Below are positions 33,329 through 42,109 of a DNA stretch of 64,000 bases, in pieces. A model generated the notes under the pieces. That model had not been told where the DNA came from and did no database searches. It saw only the letters and a program-made list of their open reading frames with translations. The stretch is taken from the NCBI RefSeq assembly GCF_002224675.1, contig NZ_NMPZ01000006.1:93943-157942 (forward strand). Reading direction: 5' to 3'. This stretch comes from Segatella copri (GTDB lineage: Bacteria; Bacteroidota; Bacteroidia; Bacteroidales; Bacteroidaceae). Within the stretch, counting starts at the first letter, position 1. Every line of letters begins with the position of its first letter. A program made the translations under genes and the position numbers.

Positions 33329-36102
33329 GTCAGCACCGAGAGTAAAGTAGCAGCCTTACCAGGAGTAAAAGCCACCTGCTCGCCATCACCAATCTTATAC
33401 CAACCGCTCTTGGCATTGTTGCTGAGGGTTGCTGTTACGGAGATAGTCTTCTGGAAGTCACCACCATTAGGACTCAAAGTAACCTTGGCTGCAGTATTGA
33501 CAGGAGCGTCAATCTTCTTGGCACTTGTACCACCATCATACTCCAAGTGGATATCGCCTGTGATACCAGTGATTTCACCAGACTGTGCACCATTTCCATT
33601 ATTCAAGATGACATTGAAATTCTCTACGCCATCGAAAGAGTAAGTCCAGTATTTAGCACCATCAATCTCCACAGGACCGGCCATTACCTTACCAGGCCAT
33701 GCGCCTGTCAAGTCTTTGCCGTCTGTACCTGTTGTCCAAGCATGGATGTGAGGAGCATTAGCAGCCTTTACATATACCATGATAGAAGCATTAGGATCTA
33801 CCTTGGTGAAGGTCAAGCTACCGCTCTTCACTTTACCGTCCTGGCCCTCTGCGCTCCAATCAATAGTCTTGGTGTCGCCAAAGTTCATACCTTCGCCGAT
33901 GGTAAGGTTCTCACTCACACCAGGAGTCAAGTTCACCTTATCCTGGCCTTGTATCTGATACCAACCAGACTTAGCGTCTTCAGAGAGAGTAACTGTCATG
34001 TTAATAGTCTCAGTGCGGAATGATCCACCTGCCTGTGAGAATGAAACGCTTGCAGGCTGAATAGGAGCCTCATCAATCCAAGTTGTACCAGCCTCTTCAT
34101 TACCATCATAGGTCTGACCACCCTTATGCTGAGCAGCAGTTTCGTAGATGAAAGCGCCATCCTCAATGAGCTTGCCACCAGTCCAGTCTTTCACGAGTAC
34201 GCGAACCTGACCCTGATTATTAGGAGCATCAACGGTGATAGTAGGACCTGTGTAAATCTTGCCTGTTACCAAGTCTGTATAAGTACCAGCTGGGCAATCT
34301 GTGAAAGTAGCACCACCATTGAGGGCTACGAGTGCATAGCTGTCCTTATAAGCACGCTTGAAAGCGATACCGCCATTGGCAGTGCAACCATCTGTAGTCC
34401 ACTGACCCTTGCGGAGAGCAGGCACTGCCTGACGAATCTTGTTCAGACGGATGAGGTGCTGAGCCACATCATGATTCAAAGAGGCAGCCACATTACCAGA
34501 AGCCTTGTATTCACCGAAGTCTGATGCTTCTACATCACCTGTGATATAACCACCGAAGTAAGCACGACCGGTGTTAGAAAGAGGACCATTAGGACCTTTA
34601 TCAATTACTACACCACGACGGAAACCTACCTCAGAACCATAATAGAGACATGGGATTCCACGGAAGGTAAACAAGAGAGAGAGGTTCTCAGCCCACTGAG
34701 CATCTGTACCACCGAAACGGTTGGTATCGCTTGGACCTGGACTATAGTCATGGCTATCTACATATACCACATTGAAAGTAGCGTCATTATAGCACTCGTC
34801 GCCGCTTGCCAAGCTGAAAGCCTGTTGGGCAGTGTTGTAGCTGTAGTGCATAGGGAAGTCAATGACGTTGAATCCGCTTGACTGAGAATAGTCTGGCTCG
34901 TGCCATGCACCATTGAGCATCTTGGCATTGTTGCTCTTTGGAGAAGTAGTCTCCTCCAAGCAAAGCAGTTGTGGACCTACAGGCTCAGAACCCTCAGGAA
35001 TCACCTGATTATCCCAGTAACTTTTGCTTCCATCCCATTTGTTGAGCAAGGCCTCGTCCGACTTCCAGGTATAGAAGTAGCAAGAGAGGTTTGCCTGACC
35101 TCTATAGGTTACATCGTTCATACGTGTACAAACCTCACCATACATAAAGAAAGGTGCCTTGTTCAAGCGCTTGTTCTCGTACTGCTTACCAAGTGCTTCA
35201 AATTGAGGGATAAACTCCTTGTTGAATGTCAAGCGGGAGATGTGGCCGGATGTATCAATACGGAAACCATCGACACCCATCTTGATAAACTGTCCATAGC
35301 AATCTACGAGATACTTAGCCACGTAGTCGTTCTCTGTGTTGAGATCCACACAATCACCAGCAATCTGACCCATCCAACGGCTTGGGAAGTCCCAGTTCCA
35401 GTTGTTGGCAGTATGGTGCCAATAGTTGTGTATATCGTGGTTATTGCCATCTGTATTCTTCATCAGGGCAAGACGACGCTGATACTGTATCTTTACATTG
35501 CCCAAGTAATCATTGCCCAACTTTCTCTCATCAGGGATCATACAAGCATCAATGTATGCTTGGTTACGAAGATGAGTATCACGGTCGAACATCTTGCAGA
35601 GCTTCTCCTCACCGAAGTTACTGGTGTGGTTGAGCACGATGTCAAGAATGATCTTGATACCCTTGGCGTGAGCCTTGTCGATGAGTTCCTGGAACATCAC
35701 GTCACCGCTCTTTTTGCCGTCACCACTCTGATAGCGGCAGTCAACCTTAGAGAAATCCATGGCATGATAGCCGTGGTAGTCGTAACCAGAAGCGTTCTGT
35801 ACGACAGGAGTAATCCAGATGGCAGTGAATCCAAGCGCCTTGATGTAGTCGAGCTTGTCAATCACACCCTGGAAGTCACCACGCCAACAAGGATCCTTGG
35901 TACTCTTCTGTGCTTCCTGGTTGTCCCAGCAGAGCACGTTGTTACTTGGATCTCCATCGTAAAAACGGGTGGTGATCATGAAATAGATACTTTCGTCTCG
36001 GAAATCAGTACGATTGCTGGTAAACGTGTCTGTAGCCATCGTCTGCATAGAGACCAACATGAGCATTAAAACCGCCCATAATTTTGCGACAAGTTTCTTC
36101 AT
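33325..36102 (-). CDS. secreted GH13 alpha-amylase (N-terminal and catalytic part; frameshifted near its end)
   Basis: A 925-codon frame encoding an extracellular glycoside hydrolase family 13 enzyme that cuts alpha-glucans. Signal peptide (MKKLVAKLWAVLMLMLVSMQ, then TMA), GH13 barrel with region I LDIVLNHTS, region II GFRIDTS (nucleophile Asp), region III MYGEVCTR (acid Glu), and region IV VDSHDYSP; then repeated beta and starch-binding modules (ANAPHIHAWTTGTDGKDLTGAWPG and NVILNNGNGA). A one-base T loss at 33344-33346 shifts the frame and ends it at 33325, just before the rest of the module. The full product would be about 1,130 residues. The enzyme domain is intact; whether the cell makes an attached or a released protein depends on the frameshift. 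Confidence 0.93.
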   Translation of the reverse strand: MKKLVAKLWAVLMLMLVSMQTMATDTFTSNRTDFRDESIYFMITTRFYDGDPSNNVLCWDNQEAQKSTKDPCWRGDFQGVIDKLDYIKALGFTAIWITPVVQNASGYDYHGYHAMDFSKVDCRYQSGDGKKSGDVMFQELIDKAHAKGIKIILDIVLNHTSNFGEEKLCKMFDRDTHLRNQAYIDACMIPDERKLGNDYLGNVKIQYQRRLALMKNTDGNNHDIHNYWHHTANNWNWDFPSRWMGQIAGDCVDLNTENDYVAKYLVDCYGQFIKMGVDGFRIDTSGHISRLTFNKEFIPQFEALGKQYENKRLNKAPFFMYGEVCTRMNDVTYRGQANLSCYFYTWKSDEALLNKWDGSKSYWDNQVIPEGSEPVGPQLLCLEETTSPKSNNAKMLNGAWHEPDYSQSSGFNVIDFPMHYSYNTAQQAFSLASGDECYNDATFNVVYVDSHDYSPGPSDTNRFGGTDAQWAENLSLLFTFRGIPCLYYGSEVGFRRGVVIDKGPNGPLSNTGRAYFGGYITGDVEASDFGEYKASGNVAASLNHDVAQHLIRLNKIRQAVPALRKGQWTTDGCTANGGIAFKRAYKDSYALVALNGGATFTDCPAGTYTDLVTGKIYTGPTITVDAPNNQGQVRVLVKDWTGGKLIEDGAFIYETAAQHKGGQTYDGNEEAGTTWIDEAPIQPASVSFSQAGGSFRTETINMTVTLSEDAKSGWYQIQGQDKVNLTPGVSENLTIGEGMNFGDTKTIDWSAEGQDGKVKSGSLTFTKVDPNASIMVYVKAANAPHIHAWTTGTDGKDLTGAWPGKVMAGPVEIDGAKYWTYSFDGVENFNVILNNGNGAQSGEITGITGDIHLEYDGGTSAKKIDAPVNTAAKVTLSPNGGDFQKTISVTATLSNNAKSGWYKIGDGEQVAFTPGKAATLLSVLT

Positions 36103-36146
36103 AATGAAATTGTTAAGTTAAAATTAATTAGTTGAATTATCTGCCG

Positions 36147-36154
36147 CAAAATTA
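36147..36154 (-). promoter_or_regulatory. -7 element of the amylase gene
   Basis: The minus strand reads TAATTTTG about 45 bases before the amylase start. A partial -33 (GTTG instead of TTTG) is present 19 bases upstream of it. Confidence 0.6.
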
Positions 36155-36235
36155 CAAACTATGTCTATCCGCCCAACAAGATATTTCACGTTTCTGCTGA
36201 TATTTTTGTGCAATCGATTTCTCAAATATTAAGAA

Positions 36236-36279
36236 AAAGAGGCTGGATTCTGTAAACCAAATATTTACAAAATCCAGCC
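36236..36279 (-). terminator. terminator after nadE
   Basis: Stem GGCTGGATT (36241-36249) with AATCCAGCC (36271-36279) plus an inner TGTAAA/TTTACA pair, followed on the minus strand by CTCTTTTTC. It closes the DUF2027-nadE unit. Confidence 0.8.
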
Positions 36280-36361
36280 CCTTTAAGAGTAAATAATTAA
36301 TATAACGGGCGCGCCAGAAAACAGAAAGAATATTGTACTTTTGGCTTGTCCGAAATCAATT

Positions 36362-38356
36362 TCAGAGGTTTTCCGCCTCTTGCAGCCAGATGGTGGATGC
36401 GGCATCGCTAGGCATGCGCCAGTCGCCACGAGGACTGAGGCTCACGCTTCCCACCTTCGGACCATCAGGCAGACAGCTTCGCTTGAACTGCTGGTTGAAG
36501 AAACGGCGAACAAATGTCTTGAGCCATTTCTTGATAGTCTCCTCATCGTAGGAATCAGGATCGTTGTCGCTGATCTTCACACGCTCCAGCTTGGTATCGA
36601 TAAACGCCTTCTTTGCCAGCATGTAGATTTTGGCTGGTCGGAATCCGAAACGCAGGAAGTAATAGAGGAAGAAATCGTGCAACTCGTATGGACCCACCAG
36701 GTCTTCTGTCTTCTGCTTGATGTTACCATTTTCATCGGCAGGAATCAGCTCCGGACTGATAGGTGTGTCGATGATGTCGCGCAGGGTGATGCGGCTCTGC
36801 TCATCTACCCCACTCTCGGCAACATGGTTCACGAGATGGCGGATCAGGGTCTTAGGGATGCTGGCATTCACGCCATACATGCTCATGTGGTCGCCATTAT
36901 AGGTAGCCCAGCCCAGAGCCAGCTCAGAAAGGTCGCCGGTGCCTATCACCATACCGCCCATCTTGTTGGCAAGATCCATCAGAATCTGTGTACGCTCGCG
37001 TGCCTGCGAATTCTCATAGGTTACATCATGCACGCTGGCGTCATGACCGATATCCTCAAAATGCTGGGTCACCGCCTTGGCGATGCTGATTTCCCTGATG
37101 GTGATGCCCAGACTCTTCATCAGCGAGATGGCATTATTATATGTTCTATCGGTGGTTCCGAAACCTGGCATGGTAACACCCATGATGCCTCGGCGGTCCA
37201 TCTTCAGCTTATCGAATGCCTTCACGCAGACGAGCAGGGCAAGGGTGGAATCCAATCCGCCGCTGATACCTACTACCACCGTCTTGGCATGGGTATGTAC
37301 GATGCGCTTGGCAAGACCCATCAGCTGGATATTGAAGATCTCCTCGCAGGAGGCATCCATATCACCGCTCGTAGGGATGAAAGGATGAGGATTCACCTCA
37401 CGCTCTAACACGAACTCGCGTTCGTTCTCGGTAGGATCAGCATCGATGTTACGGATGTTGAACTGTCCGCCGAGAACCGAATATTTGATGTTACGCTGGG
37501 CATTGACATAGGTGGAATTTGTGCGACGCTCTGAACGGAGTTTCTCCACATCAACCTGCGCGATAACCATCTGAGGTTCAAGAGAGAAACGCTCACCTTG
37601 TGCAAGTAAAGCTCCATTCTCATAAACCAGGGCATTTCCGCCATATACCACATCCTGCGTACTCTCGCCAAAACCGCAGGAACTGTAGATGTAACCCGTC
37701 ATGGTGCGGGCACTCTGCTGGCTCAGCAGACTTTTCAGATAGTTGTGCTTTCCGATGAGTTCATCGCTCGCAGAGAGGTTGAAGATGAGGTCGGCACCAG
37801 CCAGTGCCAGCTTGTTGCTAGGAGGAGCAGGAGCCCATACATCCTCGCATATCTCTACGCCAAACTGCACGCCGTCATAGGTGCGGAAAATCTGCACATC
37901 CGGAGTCAGCTTCACCTTATGTCCGGCATAGCGGACCTCGCAGTCGCGCAAATCCTGGGCAGAGGCAAACCAGCGCTTCTCATAGAACTCGCTGTAGTTA
38001 GGGAGATAGGTCTTAGGCACGATGCCCAGAATCTGTCCGTGCTGGATCACGATACCGCAATTCAGCAGCAGATCGCCAGCCACTACCGGAGCGCCAACAA
38101 TGGAGATGATGTCGAGTTTGCGGGTGAAATCGAGCAACATCATCACCGCCTGCTCTGACGATTCCAGGAGCATCTGCTGGCGGAAAAGGTCCTGACAGGA
38201 ATAGCCTGTAATAGACAATTCCGGGAAGGTAATGATCTCTACGCCCTTGCCTTCAGCCTGGGCTATCAGATCTTCTATCTGTTGGGTGTTGAAGATTACA
38301 TCGCCTACCTTGACGGCAGGGATGGCACTTGCCACCTTCATAAATCCGTACTTCAT
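36362..38356 (-). CDS. nadE: glutamine-dependent NAD+ synthetase
   Basis: NadE makes NAD+ from nicotinate adenine dinucleotide with ATP and glutamine. 664 residues: N-terminal nitrilase-type glutaminase domain (about 1-290) with the Glu-Lys-Cys triad in FPELSITGYS, PKTYLPNYSEFYE and EICEDVW; then the synthetase domain with the PP-loop VVGISGGLDSTLAL and the GTGDLSELALGW segment. This two-domain form is the one that uses glutamine. It starts six bases after the DUF2027-Smr gene, so the two are one unit. Confidence 0.97.
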   Translation of the reverse strand: MKYGFMKVASAIPAVKVGDVIFNTQQIEDLIAQAEGKGVEIITFPELSITGYSCQDLFRQQMLLESSEQAVMMLLDFTRKLDIISIVGAPVVAGDLLLNCGIVIQHGQILGIVPKTYLPNYSEFYEKRWFASAQDLRDCEVRYAGHKVKLTPDVQIFRTYDGVQFGVEICEDVWAPAPPSNKLALAGADLIFNLSASDELIGKHNYLKSLLSQQSARTMTGYIYSSCGFGESTQDVVYGGNALVYENGALLAQGERFSLEPQMVIAQVDVEKLRSERRTNSTYVNAQRNIKYSVLGGQFNIRNIDADPTENEREFVLEREVNPHPFIPTSGDMDASCEEIFNIQLMGLAKRIVHTHAKTVVVGISGGLDSTLALLVCVKAFDKLKMDRRGIMGVTMPGFGTTDRTYNNAISLMKSLGITIREISIAKAVTQHFEDIGHDASVHDVTYENSQARERTQILMDLANKMGGMVIGTGDLSELALGWATYNGDHMSMYGVNASIPKTLIRHLVNHVAESGVDEQSRITLRDIIDTPISPELIPADENGNIKQKTEDLVGPYELHDFFLYYFLRFGFRPAKIYMLAKKAFIDTKLERVKISDNDPDSYDEETIKKWLKTFVRRFFNQQFKRSCLPDGPKVGSVSLSPRGDWRMPSDAASTIWLQEAENL

Positions 38357-38362
38357 GATAAA

Positions 38363-39505
38363 TTACTTTATTGTTACCTGTGTGGCACCATATCCATACT
38401 CCTGGAAGGAAGCATCCTGATAGGTGCAGTTCTTATAGCGATAGTTCAGCTCATGGATGAGTGCCTGGCGCAGAACGCCCTCGCCCTTGCCGTGGATGAA
38501 GATAATCTTCTGGCCCTTGTTCTTCTTGTTCTCCGCCATTGTCTTCTTGAAGATATCCATCTGATAATGAAGGATATCAGCAGAATTCATTCCAGCAGTT
38601 GTTTCAAGCACCTCATCTGCATGAAGATCGACGATGAGGGTACCGTCATCCTTCTTGCTCTTCTTCTTGCTGGTGTTGGCAATCACCTTCTCGTCCTTGT
38701 ACATCTGCTCCTTCAATCGCTTGGAATCGATGACCAGCGGACGGGCTACCTCGTCGTTCTCCACGATGGTGAAGAGATAGGCTGGTGTCTCGAAGAAATC
38801 ATTCTCCTCGAAGAGATGGAGCTTGTAGAACTTCACTGGGTCCAGGCGGAACTGGACATCCGTAGCTGGCTTCAGCAGGAATGGCTTGTCCTTCTTGTAG
38901 GCAATCATCTGGATGGCGATGTGCTCCATCTCATTCAAAGCCTCACGACCGAATTCCTCGATGAAGAGCTTGGTGTTTGGCTCGATTTCACCCTCCGCCT
39001 TCAGGGTCCACGCATTGCCCTCGGCTACGAGATAGGTGTAGCGCAGATAGTAGTTGCTGTCGTTCACCATATACGATTCGAAGCGGGTGTTGGTCACATC
39101 CTTGATATCGATAGGCACGAAGGCGAGATAGGCGCTGAGCTTGTTACCGCCCGTACGCTCCTGAATCTGCTTTACGAAGGTAATCTCGCGGTCGGCAGCA
39201 TCATACTCCTCTACGTTCATATCCACATCATTCTCGTGCTCGTTCAGGATAGCCTTGATGCTTCTGCTGTCCTGATGCAGTTCGGTGTTGGCATGCTCTT
39301 CAGCCTTCTGCTTGGCATCCATCTTGGCAGAGATCATCTTGCCCATGGCATAGTCATCCTGCTCTACCACTACCACCTCGTTGATCGGCATCGGAATCTC
39401 GAAGCCATCTTCATCCTCTACCAGCACGATATTCTTGCCCTGGAAGCCAGCCACCTTTCCGCCGCCCACTTCGCTCAGGAATCTTACTTTATCACCTTTC
39501 TTCAT
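38363..39505 (-). CDS. DUF2027 and Smr domain protein
   Basis: A 380-residue cytoplasmic protein. The N-terminal SH3-like part (KKGDKVRFLSEVGGGKVAGFQG) and middle region are DUF2027, found in Bacteroidota. The last ~90 residues form an Smr domain: LIVDLHADEV, then IIFIHGKGEGVLR, the HGxGxG motif of Smr endonucleases. Smr domains nick DNA or cut RNA, for instance in MutS2 or ribosome rescue factors. Which of these applies here is not known. Followed by nadE after six bases. Confidence 0.9.
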   Translation of the reverse strand: MKKGDKVRFLSEVGGGKVAGFQGKNIVLVEDEDGFEIPMPINEVVVVEQDDYAMGKMISAKMDAKQKAEEHANTELHQDSRSIKAILNEHENDVDMNVEEYDAADREITFVKQIQERTGGNKLSAYLAFVPIDIKDVTNTRFESYMVNDSNYYLRYTYLVAEGNAWTLKAEGEIEPNTKLFIEEFGREALNEMEHIAIQMIAYKKDKPFLLKPATDVQFRLDPVKFYKLHLFEENDFFETPAYLFTIVENDEVARPLVIDSKRLKEQMYKDEKVIANTSKKKSKKDDGTLIVDLHADEVLETTAGMNSADILHYQMDIFKKTMAENKKNKGQKIIFIHGKGEGVLRQALIHELNYRYKNCTYQDASFQEYGYGATQVTIK

Positions 39506-39609
39506 ATTTCTATTTAATTTTATTTTTATCTAATCATCTATCTATCCTTAACTCAAAATCTATTTTCCCTCAAGCGGAAACACTCTTTCTGAAATGAGGA
39601 TACACTTTG

Positions 39610-39617
39610 CAAAGGTA
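39610..39617 (-). promoter_or_regulatory. -7 element for the DUF2027-nadE unit
   Basis: The minus strand reads TACCTTTG, a full -7 match, about 105 bases before the start. The -33 position does not match TTTG. Confidence 0.5.
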
Positions 39618-39779
39618 CAAAAGATATTGCAGAATATGGATGTTTTTAATATTTTTAATGCAAGTAAGAAAATAATCTTGATGAAAAGCACCGGGTTTGG
39701 GATATTTTTTATATCTTTGCAAGTAGATTGCATATAGATTGCACATAGTTAATGTATCACTCTTAAACAATGATTGATT

Positions 39780-40640
39780 ATGATTACATTTCCATGCGCC
39801 AAGATCAACCTTGGCTTAAATATAGTAAGCAAGCGCGCTGATGGTTACCACAACCTGGAAACCGTGTTCTACCCTATCCCCCTGGCTGATGCCTTGGAGA
39901 TCAAGCTGATGGGAGATGAATTTCCTAGCGAGGTAGCCTGCGACCTGAAGATTACAGGCAATGCCGTGGATTGCGATGAACAGAAAAACCTGGTGGTGAA
40001 GGCATATAATATGCTGGCTGCCGACTTCAAGATTCCCCGCATTCATACGCATCTCGTCAAGCGAATCCCATCTCAGGCAGGAATGGGTGGCGGCTCTGCG
40101 GATGCTGCCTATATGATCCGTCTGCTCGATGAGCGTTTCCGCCTGAACATCGGTATTCCTGAGATGGAGCGATATGCTGCCAAATTGGGTGCCGACTGTG
40201 CCTACTTCATCAGTGCAGACCCGGAGAATGGAGATACTGCCTGCTATGCTGAGGGTATCGGCGATGTACTGATGCCGGTAAGCGGTCCTGGAGATAACAT
40301 GAAGGGATATTACATTGTGGTGGTGAAGCGCGACGACATCGCCGTAAGCACCAAGGATGCCTATGCTGCCATCACTCCTAAGAAGCCTGCGAAATGCTGC
40401 CGCGACATCGTTCGCCAGCCTATCGAGACCTGGAAGGATGAGCTTGTCAACGATTTCGAGGCGCCTATCTTTGCGATGCATCCAGAGTTAGCAGAAATCA
40501 AGCAGAAGCTCTATAATCTGGGGGCTGCATATGCAGCTATGAGCGGTAGCGGCAGTGCCATCTTCGGTATCTTCAAGCATAAGCCAGCGAATATCGAGGA
40601 GCAGTTCGAAGGAATGTTCTGCAAAGTATTAAAACTTTAG
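39780..40640 (+). CDS. ispE: 4-diphosphocytidyl-2-C-methyl-D-erythritol kinase
   Basis: IspE phosphorylates CDP-ME in the MEP pathway to isoprenoids. 286 residues from ATG 39780 (MITFPCAKINLGLNI). A TTG two codons earlier is in frame but unlikely, and an ATG at 39770 is out of frame. GHMP-kinase motifs: AKINLGL at the start, IPSQAGMGGGSADAAY (ATP-binding loop) and YAAMSGSGSAIFGIF near the end. The window thus has a kinase of the non-mevalonate route. Followed 15 bases later by an AlkD-like gene. Confidence 0.96.
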   Translation: MITFPCAKINLGLNIVSKRADGYHNLETVFYPIPLADALEIKLMGDEFPSEVACDLKITGNAVDCDEQKNLVVKAYNMLAADFKIPRIHTHLVKRIPSQAGMGGGSADAAYMIRLLDERFRLNIGIPEMERYAAKLGADCAYFISADPENGDTACYAEGIGDVLMPVSGPGDNMKGYYIVVVKRDDIAVSTKDAYAAITPKKPAKCCRDIVRQPIETWKDELVNDFEAPIFAMHPELAEIKQKLYNLGAAYAAMSGSGSAIFGIFKHKPANIEEQFEGMFCKVLKL

Positions 40641-40655
40641 ATTTAAAATATTATA

Positions 40656-41270
40656 ATGAACGAAGAAACACATCAGAAACTGATGACTATCAAGCGAAGC
40701 TTTCGCTTGTTGATGAACGGTCCGGGTTCGCAATCCATGCGAGACAAGGGCTTGGGATATAAACTGAATTGGGGTGTACCCTTCTATGAATTGAAGAAGA
40801 TGGCGCAGGAATACGGCAAGGATTACGACCTCGCCATCGAACTCTGGAAGGAAGACATCCGAGAGTGCAAGATTCTTGCTACCCTCATCATGCCTGCCGA
40901 CAAGATGCTTGCCGAGATAACGGATATCTGGATGGAACAGGTACAGAGCCAGGAAATGGCTGAAATGCTTGCCTTCAATCTGCTGCAATATGTGGAATAT
41001 GCACCGGTGATTGCGTATCAATGGATTGCAAGCAATAAACCGCTGTATGAGATTGCCGGTTTCCAGCTTCTTGCCCGCCTCTTTGCGAATGGTAAGGAGC
41101 CTAACGATCGTGGAATCAATGAATTCCTGGATCAGGCTGCCGTGGCATTGCAGGGTGATAATATGGGAGTGAAGCATGCTGCCGCCAATGCCGTAATGCG
41201 CTTCTGCGATTTCGGAGAGGATTTCGAGAAGATCGCAAGAGGAGCACTCAAGGGTATCTTTGAGATATAA
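40656..41270 (+). CDS. AlkD-like DNA alkylation repair protein
   Basis: A 204-residue helical protein resembling AlkD-type glycosylases, built of HEAT-like repeats. Features: YKLNWGVPFYELKKMAQEYGKDYDLAIELWKEDIRECKILA, typical of the family's N-terminal repeats, and GVKHAAANAVMRFCDFGE near the end. Some members excise alkylated bases; others only bind DNA. The key Asp and Trp of active AlkD could not be placed with certainty, so activity is open. Coupled with ispE and closed by a strong terminator. Confidence 0.8.
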   Translation: MNEETHQKLMTIKRSFRLLMNGPGSQSMRDKGLGYKLNWGVPFYELKKMAQEYGKDYDLAIELWKEDIRECKILATLIMPADKMLAEITDIWMEQVQSQEMAEMLAFNLLQYVEYAPVIAYQWIASNKPLYEIAGFQLLARLFANGKEPNDRGINEFLDQAAVALQGDNMGVKHAAANAVMRFCDFGEDFEKIARGALKGIFEI

Positions 41271-41272
41271 TA

Positions 41273-41310
41273 AATCCGCAGAGCATATTTTTAGCTCTGC
41301 GGATTTTTTT
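41273..41310 (+). terminator. intrinsic terminator after the AlkD-like gene
   Basis: A 12-bp perfect stem (AATCCGCAGAGC at 41273-41284 with GCTCTGCGGATT at 41294-41305) and a run of seven T ending at 41310. Confidence 0.92.
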
Positions 41311-41353
41311 CATTGATTCCGCTAGGCGTCTCTCCGGATTTGAAATTATATTC

Positions 41354-41539
41354 CGCTAGGCGTTCCGCCGGATTTGTAATCCGGCGTCAAAAAAGGTTCG
41401 ACCTATTAAAACCGGGGGATTTGTAATCCCCCTATCCATCAACAGCATTCTTGCTTGCTGCGGATTACAAATCCGCAAAGCTAAATTAGGTTAGGACATT
41501 TTTTAACGCCGGATTTCAAATCCGGCGGGACGCCTAGCG
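41354..41539. mobile_element. family B short element (transposase-less) with hairpin ends
   Basis: A 186-bp unit that begins with CGCTAGGCG and ends with its complement CGCCTAGCG. Each end carries two hairpins: a terminal one (CCGGATTTGTAATCCGG left; CCGGATTTCAAATCCGG right) and an inner one (GGGGGATTTGTAATCCCCC left; GCGGATTACAAATCCGC right). Ends are similar over about 50 bases as inverted repeats. A further partial left end lies at 41319-41350. The same end structures enclose the transposase gene at 59440-60411, so this is probably a non-autonomous derivative. It lies between the AlkD-like terminator and a Nudix gene. Confidence 0.8.
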
Positions 41540-41578
41540 ATGCTCTGTGTAAATCTGTGAAATCTGTGGGACATTTTC

Positions 41579-42082
41579 TTAGCAGTCGAAAAACTTTTGG
41601 TATTCGTTTTCAAAATTCGGAGTGAAAACACCCTTGCCGATGTTTTCCTTGATTTCTTCCTTACTCCAGAATCTACCACCAGACAGCTCTTCCTGGCTCG
41701 GCTTCACTTCACCATCATATACACAACGGTGAACATATACCAGCTCCTTTTCTCTCTGACTCTCAAAGACATAATGTCCTAAAGACTCCGGTTCGAAATC
41801 GGTGATACCCAACTCTTCCCTCACTTCACGATGAAGCGCCTGATTCACACTCTCGCCTAAATCCACATGTCCGCCACAGGCAGTATCCCACTTATCAGGC
41901 TGGATATCCTTCCATGCCGGACGGTGCTGGAGATACAGTTCTCCCTTACTATTGAATACATGCAGATGAACCACAGGATGCAATATCTTGCATCCATCAT
42001 GGGCATGACCTCGGGTGATTGCACCCAAGATATTACCCATTTCATCTACTATCGGAAATTCCTCGTTCTTATTATCTGTCAT
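41579..42082 (-). CDS. Nudix hydrolase
   Basis: A 167-residue Nudix protein with a complete Nudix box GGHVDLGESVNQALHREVREELGI (the Gx5Ex7REUxEExGU pattern), in the type that begins with a VDEMGNILGAITRGHAHDG strand and HLHVFNSKGELYLQHR. This form is close to the Nudix domain of isopentenyl-diphosphate isomerase-like and YfcD-type proteins. Substrate unknown. Stands just downstream of the M49 peptidase gene (27-base gap), so perhaps read with it. Confidence 0.9.
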   Translation of the reverse strand: MTDNKNEEFPIVDEMGNILGAITRGHAHDGCKILHPVVHLHVFNSKGELYLQHRPAWKDIQPDKWDTACGGHVDLGESVNQALHREVREELGITDFEPESLGHYVFESQREKELVYVHRCVYDGEVKPSQEELSGGRFWSKEEIKENIGKGVFTPNFENEYQKFFDC

Positions 42083-42109
42083 ATCTATTATTATAACGTT
42101 ATTTATTAT

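Noticed and set aside
34900..36069. A 389-codon frame antisense to the amylase gene.
   Set aside because: Shadow of the GH13 coding sequence; no recognisable domain.
38282..39517. A 411-codon frame antisense to the DUF2027-Smr gene.
   Set aside because: Shadow frame with Leu/Ile/His-rich composition typical of reverse-complement coding.
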